Below are positions 57,714 to 64,000 of a stretch of 64,000 nucleotides of DNA, in pieces. How positions within the stretch are numbered: the first letter of the stretch is position 1; each line of letters begins with the position of its first letter. The notes under the pieces are model-generated. The model was not told the origin of the DNA. It saw only the letters and a program-made list of their open reading frames with translations, and made no database searches. The translations under genes were made by a program, and so were the position numbers. The stretch comes from Jackrogersella multiformis. Its lineage: Eukaryota > Ascomycota > Sordariomycetes > Xylariales > Hypoxylaceae. The DNA is taken from contig CADCXD010000011.1 in the NCBI GenBank assembly GCA_902806575.1, positions 1,054,001 through 1,118,000 of the forward strand. The letters are read 5' to 3'.

Positions 57714-58795
57714 GGTCAAGTTGATGCAGGATTGCGGATATGGATGAGTCCACGTCTCACCTCGCAGAATTGAAGTGATTGCTTATGTGGGGTATAGATA
57801 GGTACCTACACTAGGTAGGTATTAATGATGCAAGAAATATGAGCCGTCGAAGCGTGTCTTGGAACTCTAGAACGCGAAAGAAACTCGTTATCACGTGCTA
57901 CGGATTGAGAGGTAGATAGGCGGAAGGCAATAACCTTAGGTACCTACTTAGGTACCTACCTAGGTAGTACCTATGTACATAGTAAGTGAATTACCTAATA
58001 AGTACCTAGGTACCTTCCATTATCCTTAGAAGGCTTGGAACCTCGAGTGGAACCTCAAAAGTCTACCTACATACATAGGTACATAAAACATCATAAAACA
58101 TCATTTATGAATGTACATTACGCCCCTTTTCTATATATTCATATCTTACAGGTCACATTAAAAGGGGCACATACTGCAAAATATATGGATATAATAATCT
58201 TTTCTAGGGCTGATATTTACCCGTTTCTTATGGGTGAAGCATCAGCGTGCGAGTGCGAAATAAACCGAATATTCCTGAATCATCCAAAAGGGAACAAATA
58301 GTGATACTTATCTCGTTATTCCCTTCTACTCGTCTAGATCTTTGGATTTTAAGGTAACTATCATATTTGATATTTTATAATCTACGATGATAGGCATATA
58401 TCGAATAGAATTGACATCGAACAGAATTGACATCGAATTTATTCTTATAAAGTGCAGTAGTAGAAAGCAATGATATGATTTCTATATTATATTACTTTAT
58501 CTAACACAACCCCTCAAACCAAGTCCTAGAAATCCTATATATAGAGAGTCCTATCACGACCCCTGTCATTCCTTCGACACAAACCTGGGCAGCTAGTCTA
58601 GGTAGGTAGGTAGGCAGACATATATCTCGAGCATCCGCCTTCGTTAATTTGGAGTTCGAACTAAATTGTTCACGGCCATAATTTGATATATCCTAGCCCG
58701 GCGGTGTTCCAGCGCAAAGCCCAGTTTATCAATATATTCTACCAGTTATCTACAGGTTTCTACGATCCGGTGCCATCAGATTCGACCTAGGCATC
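57714..58795. promoter_or_regulatory. Divergent promoter region of NBS1 and the DUF7730-type gene
   Basis: A 1.08-kb spacer with a palindrome cluster at 57934-58016 (TTAGGTACCTACTTAGGTAC and ACCTACCTAGGTAGTACC) and AT-rich DNA. The 88-codon frame at 58035-58301 has no domain. Confidence 0.45.
57934..58016. repeat. TACCTAGGTA-type palindrome cluster
   Basis: Contiguous palindromic units lie within the NBS1 upstream region, ending with AAGTACCTAGGTACCTTCC. Confidence 0.75.
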
Positions 58796-59905
58796 ATGAT
58801 AGCAAAGGTTAGATACACGGATTCATCAGCTTGCGTATCAATTTGCACGGTTGCCTGCTTCTGGCCTGCCGTAGGGGTTTATTATTGTGTCAAATTTACA
58901 TTCAAGGCGACCGCGGCAACTCTTGGAGCTGCCGGCGACGTCTATGCCCGCTGCCGGGTCAAGACCCGTCGGCGTCCCAAGTCCAAGCCATTAGCTACAG
59001 CGTCGTCTAAATTTAAAGAAACCACATCATCTCAGACTACAAGAACGCCGACATCATTCCTACATCTACCTCCAGAGATCCGCTTCCAGATCTACCGTCT
59101 CGCGCTTGGGAAGCCGGCCATCGCACAGGTCGGTTCCAGTTCTCCATTCTGGGGTCCGCGGCCTGACAGCTGGGAGTCAAACCAAGGCATCCGCAACGAT
59201 GAAGACGAACCTAGCGAGACGCTACGCTGTATCATCGGATTAGGAGGGTCAGGGCTTCAGCAGCTGGTCTTTCCACCTAATCGTGGGTGCCTGAGGCATG
59301 GTTCAGTATCACAAATGATCTGTGGCGAGGGCCCCCATTTCAGACTAAACTGGGTAGAACCAGAAAAAATAGTCTTCTCAACGGACTTGATGCGCTCGTG
59401 CCGCAAGGTGTACGACGAGACCCTGGATGTACTTTATGCAAACAACACCATCTCCCTGTTCAGCGCGGAGATAGCGCGCTACTTCTGCCGGAATGCCAGC
59501 CCAGAAGGTCTGCGTAGGGTGCGTTTCGTGCATATGGCACACGTCATGCCCTCTTCTGGCTGGGACACGTCGTCTCAGAGGAAGAGCGTCCAAGAGGCAA
59601 TGCGCATGCTACGAGATACCCTCCCTAGTCTTCAACAGCTCGATGTCGAGGTAGTGCTAACATGGGGCCAGCCGAAGGAGCCGCAGCGTTTCTGGACTTG
59701 GATGAGAGAAGACGTATTCGGACAGTTCCGTAGCTTGGAGAGATTTGTGCTGAAAATCTGTGTGTACAAGGCTTTTACGCCTGAGCGATATAGGGGCTGG
59801 AAAGGGTGGGCACCACCGTACGAACCCCTGAGCTCGTGGGACGATGACGAATATCAAGCCCTGAAATCTAGGGCGACCTCGCCTATTGAAGAAGTGTTGC
59901 TTTGA
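58796..59905 (+). CDS. DUF7730-type (F-box-related) fungal protein
   Basis: Intronless, 369 aa. A hydrophobic N-terminal segment (about 10-32) is followed by a basic stretch (RRRPKSK). The diagnostic block FLHLPPEIRFQIYRLALG lies near 87-104 and LMRSCRKVYDETLDVLYANN near 198-217. This is the pattern of a very large fungal family with a degenerate F-box-like start and a conserved C-R-x-x-Y-x-E segment, whose function is unknown. The C terminus ends in a disordered acidic tail. The hydrophobic N terminus may anchor the protein in a membrane, or may be a leader used because an internal start is real. Confidence 0.75.
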   Translation: MIAKVRYTDSSACVSICTVACFWPAVGVYYCVKFTFKATAATLGAAGDVYARCRVKTRRRPKSKPLATASSKFKETTSSQTTRTPTSFLHLPPEIRFQIYRLALGKPAIAQVGSSSPFWGPRPDSWESNQGIRNDEDEPSETLRCIIGLGGSGLQQLVFPPNRGCLRHGSVSQMICGEGPHFRLNWVEPEKIVFSTDLMRSCRKVYDETLDVLYANNTISLFSAEIARYFCRNASPEGLRRVRFVHMAHVMPSSGWDTSSQRKSVQEAMRMLRDTLPSLQQLDVEVVLTWGQPKEPQRFWTWMREDVFGQFRSLERFVLKICVYKAFTPERYRGWKGWAPPYEPLSSWDDDEYQALKSRATSPIEEVLL

Positions 59906-60212
59906 GTTGTTAGGCCTATAGATTATTGACGATAACCTAGGAATCCAGGGTGGCACGATTGTCTTTCATACAAGAGGCTTCGTAAATCAGACATTAAATA
60001 TATCATGCGATTCATGCAACCACCGTAGCATATACGAGTCCACCTATAAAGTAACTAACACCACACATCATGTTACCCAGAATCTTTGCCCCAAAATATT
60101 CAATCCTCATATTTTCATTAACGTGAGATCATACATCATCGTCACCCATCATTATCGTATCGATCATCTTCGAAGCATTGCGCCACTGTCCAGAGTCGGG
60201 GGTTTTACCAAC
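59906..60212. other. Convergent spacer, no gene
   Basis: A 307-bp spacer between two convergent genes; nothing recognisable. Confidence 0.5.
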
Positions 60213-60773
60213 TCAATGCCCTCGCGAATATCTCCGGCTGTCCCTTGATCTCCGCGTATCCCTTCCATCCGAATAGTAGGCCGCCGGCGGGGCGCGAGGG
60301 CTTCTACTACGCGGCCGCTCGACATAAACGGGTCTAGTGACACTCACGACCGAGGTACGACGCGGGCTCCGATGAGAGTGGCGAGAGTGAGACCGGTGCC
60401 CGTGTATCTCTCTGGGATATCGCGTCGAGCTGCTGTGATGACGGGTGTGCGCCGGTTTCTCGTTGTCCGGCTCAAAGGTATCTCCCCACATGCCGGGACG
60501 GCGGATGTTGATGCAAGAACGGACGACCCAGAGTAAAATTAAGAAACCGACGATGGAGCCGATGACGATGCCAGCAATTGCTCCACCCGAAAGAATGTGA
60601 GTATCACTATTGCTCTCTGTGACGACCGTGGTAGTCCCCTGCTGGCGGGCGGAGAGGACTCTAGTGATGACTTCCGGGAGAGTCCTTGTTGGTTTGATGT
60701 GCTCGAGCTCACGAGCTAAGATGCGACGGATGGATGAGCTATCAGAAACCGATATGGGCAGAATTGGAGCCAT
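60213..60773 (-). CDS. Small single-pass membrane protein with basic Ser/Arg/His-rich tail
   Basis: Intronless, 186 aa. About 60 polar residues precede one transmembrane helix, GGAIAGIVIGSIVGFLILLW (about 63-82), with G-x-x-x-G spacing often used in helix packing. A cytoplasmic-type tail follows, rich in Arg, Ser and His with dipeptide RS repeats (ERPRSRSPRAP, RRSRDSRRYSRGH). No cleavable signal peptide is evident, so topology is uncertain. This architecture is common in fungal plasma-membrane or septal proteins, but no family is recognised. Codon use resembles neighbouring genes. Confidence 0.7.
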   Translation of the reverse strand: MAPILPISVSDSSSIRRILARELEHIKPTRTLPEVITRVLSARQQGTTTVVTESNSDTHILSGGAIAGIVIGSIVGFLILLWVVRSCINIRRPGMWGDTFEPDNEKPAHTRHHSSSTRYPREIHGHRSHSRHSHRSPRRTSVVSVTRPVYVERPRSRSPRAPPAAYYSDGRDTRRSRDSRRYSRGH

Positions 60774-61803
60774 GATAAATAAATATAGGGTTGTCCTTGG
60801 GGGTCCTCAACACTCAATGGCTTATACTAGAATACTAGAAACTTCAGGTCGTTGACTTCAGGTCCTTGTAGGCGTACCGCACAGCACAGGCTGACTTAGA
60901 GTTTGACGGGTTTGAGAACTAATAAGATCGAAAAGATCGGGAATATATGACTTGTGAGAAGGAGGGTGTGTCGAGTAAAAGCAATTCCTAATAATTCCTA
61001 ATAAGAACTGGCATCTCGATTCTTGCACAACGTGACAATAGCATGGACGACTAACGATGACGACATATAGCTGCGAAAACCGCAACTACCCAGGCTGCTA
61101 GGTAGGTAAACCTTGGAAGCAGGCCGGATGTGTCTAGAACTCATAGCAACCGAGACAGCTGAACTGGGATGGGGTGCCATCCATTTACCTGGATCATCCT
61201 TGCTCCCCTCTTCCAAGATACCTGTACCACTGTAGTACCTAGGTACCTAGTGTTTTCAATTCTCAGAAGCGTGGTTGGTTGTTTTTTTCTTTCTATTTTC
61301 CCTGTTCTCTAGCGTCTGTCGCAAAGAAAAGCCTCCGAATAACTTGGCAATGCTGTTAGCCTTTCCAACTCTTTCGAACCATCCTCGCCGTAATGCGGCT
61401 CTCGATAAGTTACTACAGTGGTGGTGGCAGTCATGATATAGGTAAGCGATGATATGGCACTATAAGGCACCTACATATGTAAGTTACCTAGGTAGTTTTA
61501 ACTAGGTAATTCATACTTACTGAGGTGCCTAGGGAAATAGTTGGATGGTGGCTATCGCGCATCTACTACTAGGTAGTAATAGCTTGCATCGTATTTGTAT
61601 GACACTAGGTACCAAGGTAGATGTGATCTAACCTTGCATATCACATGTAGCAGTGCATCTATCTACCTACCTAGGTAGGTATTTATCCAGCCAAGCGTAT
61701 AGATATTTTCTCTCATCTTGTCGATGTACGGTGACACACCCCCTTTCTATGTAGCCCAGTACTTAAAGTATTCGCTACATATGAAGGGCCGAGTGCGCAC
61801 CCC
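60774..61803. other. Intergenic region with palindromes
   Basis: No supported gene. The short frames at 60858-61216 on the minus strand look random. Palindromic units are at 61102-61108, 61236-61249, 61470-61507 and 61661-61682. Confidence 0.5.
61661..61682. repeat. TACCTAGGTA palindrome
   Basis: ATCTACCTACCTAGGTAGGT, a near-perfect palindrome, lies beyond the 3' end of the NAA40 gene. Confidence 0.75.
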
Positions 61804-62589
61804 CTAGCGATTGTGGACGACCTTGCTCATGATAACATAGTCAGGGATGAATTCCTTTCCAAATCGTAGCTTTCTCGGCTCGGGTGATATTTCATCTTTC
61901 TCGAACCCCGTTTTCTTATAAAACGCAAAAGCTCGCCGATTGCTCAGAAAGCAGGTGAGCATCACCTTCTTTATAGGAGGCGTGTTGGCGGCGATGCTTT
62001 CGAGGAATCCCATGAGCATATTGCCTAGGCCGGTCCTGCAGAATATAGGTCAGCAATACAGCGGAAGACACACGCCAATTGATGCCGTACCCTTGTAGCT
62101 CGGGCTTGAGGTGGATTTCGTAGCAGTAGACAACGGGCTCTCCTTCTTCATATGTGGGCATTAAAGAGGTGAAGCCGCGCACGTTTCCTATGCTGTCCTT
62201 TACGACGATGTACCTCAACTCAGGGGACTTCATCTCAACCAGCTTTTTATTCGGTTTCCATCCAGTGGATGAAGACTCATAGTCAGCCCGGCTGGTTTCT
62301 TCAACTAATCCAAAGCAGGCATCAAGGTCTTCTGTACTTAGATTCCCAGACCGGGTGAGACTGATAGAGAACCTGTCTTGCGTGTTTGGGTTGATCCAGC
62401 TAATCCATGTTGGCGTACTAGTCTTTGCGTTAATAAACATGTCACTAGGACAATTGACCCTTGAAGGACAATTTACCTAGGGCATAAGTGCTCCTTGACG
62501 AAAGCATCATCATCCTTCTGGTTTGCTCGCTCAATGGGATTCGTGGTGGCACGTGTGCGCGTCACGTTCTGCTCAAGGGTCTTCTTCAT
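61804..62589 (-). CDS. NAA40: N-alpha-acetyltransferase 40 (NatD, histone H4/H2A N-terminal acetyltransferase)
   Basis: Three exons on the minus strand: 62477-62589, 62091-62417 and 61804-62035 (223 aa). A GNAT-fold acetyl-CoA-dependent enzyme. NatD enzymes acetylate the N-terminal serine of histones H4 and H2A. Signatures are YESSSTGWKPNKKLVEM, VVYCYEIHLKPELQGTGLGN, which is completed across intron 2 and contains the acetyl-CoA loop, and KVMLTCFLSNRRAFAFYKK near the C terminus. These are typical of yeast Nat4 and human NAA40. The first exon gives a charged helix (NPIERANQKDDDAFVKEHL). Intron 1 skips a closer AAAG acceptor in favour of GACTAG to keep the frame (CPSTPTWISW). Confidence 0.92.
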
Positions 62590-63063
62590 CGTGACCTTTT
62601 ACGTGGGTACGATGGATGAAAAGTAGGAGGGTTTCTCGCCTGCGTTATCATTATGCGCCGAATTTAGACATTGATACTATCAAAGGGCCTTTATCTGCGA
62701 ATGTTTGTATTATTATGTCTCGGATAGACGATGAGTTTTTGTATAAGATAAAGATATTACCCAGGTAAGATAGGATAGGATATTAAGACATGATATTAAG
62801 ATACCTACCTAGGTATTAAGATATTAAGATATCAGGAATTGTATATACCGAGACCCCGCTCTAGCTACCTCAATTAAAAGGTTCCCGACGTCGTTTAGTT
62901 GCATAAAAAATTGTAATTTAGAAATTCGCTTATACTGCACTAGGTACCTAGGTAGGTAGGTAGGTATCCATAGTATCTACCTACCTAGGTACCTAATATT
63001 CTTCTATAACAACTTGGAACTCTCCCGTTATCCAATGCCTCGACAATAAGTCTATCCATATCC
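62590..63063. promoter_or_regulatory. Divergent promoter region of NAA40 and the LYR gene
   Basis: The spacer holds ATATTAAGATA-type short repeats near 62778-62835 and a palindrome cluster at 62939-62996. No ORF of note. Confidence 0.45.
62939..62996. repeat. TACCTAGGTA-type palindrome cluster
   Basis: Two facing arms, ACTAGGTACCTAGGTAGG and ATCTACCTACCTAGGTACC, separated by about 20 bases; together they can form a large hairpin. Confidence 0.75.
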
Positions 63064-63512
63064 ATGCGCCTACTCTGCGGTATATCGAATCTGTACCTTA
63101 CCACTTCGATCAGGAATTATGCGACCGGCTCATCGAAGGGTCGGCTCGGCACAGCCCTGAGCCTAGATCATGTACGATCCATTTTCTACTTGTCTCTTAG
63201 ATCACCAATATATTATATTATATATATATATATATATATGTATACACAATTCTAAATATTCATATACAACCTGGAACTAACAAGAATATCGTATAGTTCC
63301 TCCTACGTTCGCGAGCCCTGTCCCTATATCGAAGTGTGATTCGTGGCACAAGACAGATTAGCGATCCGACAACTCGTGCTGAGACGCGCAACTTTGCGCG
63401 CGCCGAGTTCGAAAGACACCGCAGCGTTACAGATCTGGGCCACATACGCTATCTTCTGTCGACCGGCAAGACGGAATGGGAGAGCATGGAGAGATACATC
63501 GGTGGGGTGTAG
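63064..63512 (+). CDS. LYR-motif (LYRM2-like) mitochondrial protein
   Basis: Two short exons, 63064-63171 and 63297-63512 (107 aa). The N terminus MRLLCGISNLYLTTSIRNYA is a basic, hydroxylated mitochondrial targeting sequence. The join SLDH|FLLRSRALSLYRSVIRG produces the L-Y-R tripeptide at 46-48, followed by AETRNFARAEFERHR and VTDLGHIRYLLSTGKTEWE, the pattern of the Complex1_LYR family, LYRM2 branch. LYR proteins bind acyl carrier protein and help assemble respiratory complexes or iron-sulfur enzymes in the matrix. The intron has a GTACGA donor, a CTAAC branch point and an ATAG acceptor, and holds a TA microsatellite (63211-63239). An overlapping open frame over exon 1 is a shadow. Confidence 0.88.
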
Positions 63513-64000
63513 AATATATGCATATAGACCTACTACAGTGCTTCGTCTATGGTCTATTACTAGGTACCCTTATGATGCTAGCCAGTCTTTTGGACGTATA
63601 GAAACACGGAAAGCTTGGTCTACTGCTGGCCGGCCTGGGCTTCGATGCTGACTACATGCGTATCATCTCGCGACCATTGTGTATTTCACATTGTACATAT
63701 CGCAAACCGTCTGTTGGCAGATGGCTTCGATTTCAGAGCCTCCCCCTGGACTTCTGTCCCCTGCCGTTGTCGTCATGCTTTGATCTGCCCTTATCGATCG
63801 ATCGATCAATCGTTAACCCTGACGTTGCTTATGTCTCGGATTCGCGCTGCAGATGATATAGCGGTAGCCACCATGTCGCTTGCTGGCCTTTCTTCTCACG
63901 ACCTACAGTCACTCCTGCGTTAGCCAAGTGCTCCCTCCGGAATCTGTCTTTCCTTGTGTATAGGAATGCTCATATATACAAGGGATACCCCATCTGGTCA
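63513..64000 (+). other. Right-edge DNA with a possible 5' end of another gene
   Basis: Most of the tract has no recognisable content. At 63873 an ATG in an excellent Kozak context (GCCACCATGTC) starts MSLAGLSSHDLQSLLR and stops after 16 codons. A GTTAGC at 63919 could be a splice donor, with an acceptor near 63961 (GTGTATAG). This may be the first exon of a gene that continues beyond the window. Confidence 0.25.

Noticed and set aside
63010..63200. Open frame overlapping LYR exon 1 (contains APTLRYIESVPYHFDQEL)
   Set aside because: It looks protein-like but has no good start; the +1 frame gives a targeting peptide that splices to the LYR exon in phase.

Overview
The window is nuclear DNA of a filamentous ascomycete (Pezizomycotina, most likely a Sordariomycete). 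The evidence is short GT-AG introns of about 45-130 nt with CTAAC-type branch points, a highly reducing polyketide synthase, a Zn2Cys6 regulator with a fungal-specific domain, fungal ERG9, GPI14 and NBS1 genes, a U6 snRNA gene, and long intergenic spacers full of a palindromic TACCTAGGTA-type motif. The species cannot be named from the sequence alone.

Left part (1-17.4 kb) is a small secondary-metabolite locus, possibly continuing off the left edge. It holds a partial secreted-type FAD oxidoreductase (1-275, -), a three-exon highly reducing PKS with KS-AT-DH-MT-ER-KR-ACP order (1191-9367, +, 2682 aa), a six-exon Zn2Cys6 transcription factor (11824-14024, -, 600 aa) and a DHA2-type MFS exporter (15558-17438, +). 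Between PKS and regulator lies an AT-rich tract with a 755-bp terminal-inverted-repeat element flanked by TA. A MITE-like inverted repeat sits in the regulator/exporter intergenic region. The inference is that PKS and flavoenzyme make the product, the regulator switches the locus and the MFS protein exports the product.

Middle part (17.4-43.3 kb) is gene-poor housekeeping DNA: U6 snRNA with a TATA box and a downstream B box (18.4 kb), a GPR1/FUN34/YaaH acetate/ammonium-type transporter, translin-associated factor X with an 18-nt micro-exon, GPI mannosyltransferase I (GPI14), an F-box-like protein, a secreted subtilisin (S8), squalene synthase (ERG9) and a small unknown protein whose frame has an in-frame TAG. 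Spacers of 2-5 kb contain little but simple motifs.

Right part (43.3-64 kb) is denser. It holds a 295-bp MITE with 72-bp inverted repeats, a UDP-4-keto-6-deoxyglucose epimerase/reductase (UDP-rhamnose synthesis), a DnaJ/DnaJ-X protein, an 824-aa disordered/coiled-coil protein, a cytochrome-b5-domain membrane protein, NBS1, a DUF7730-type protein, a small single-pass membrane protein, N-alpha-acetyltransferase 40 (NatD), and a LYRM2-like mitochondrial protein assembled from two very short exons.

All exon-intron structures were deduced by eye from reading frames, splice consensus and family resemblance. No database search, alignment or RNA evidence was available.
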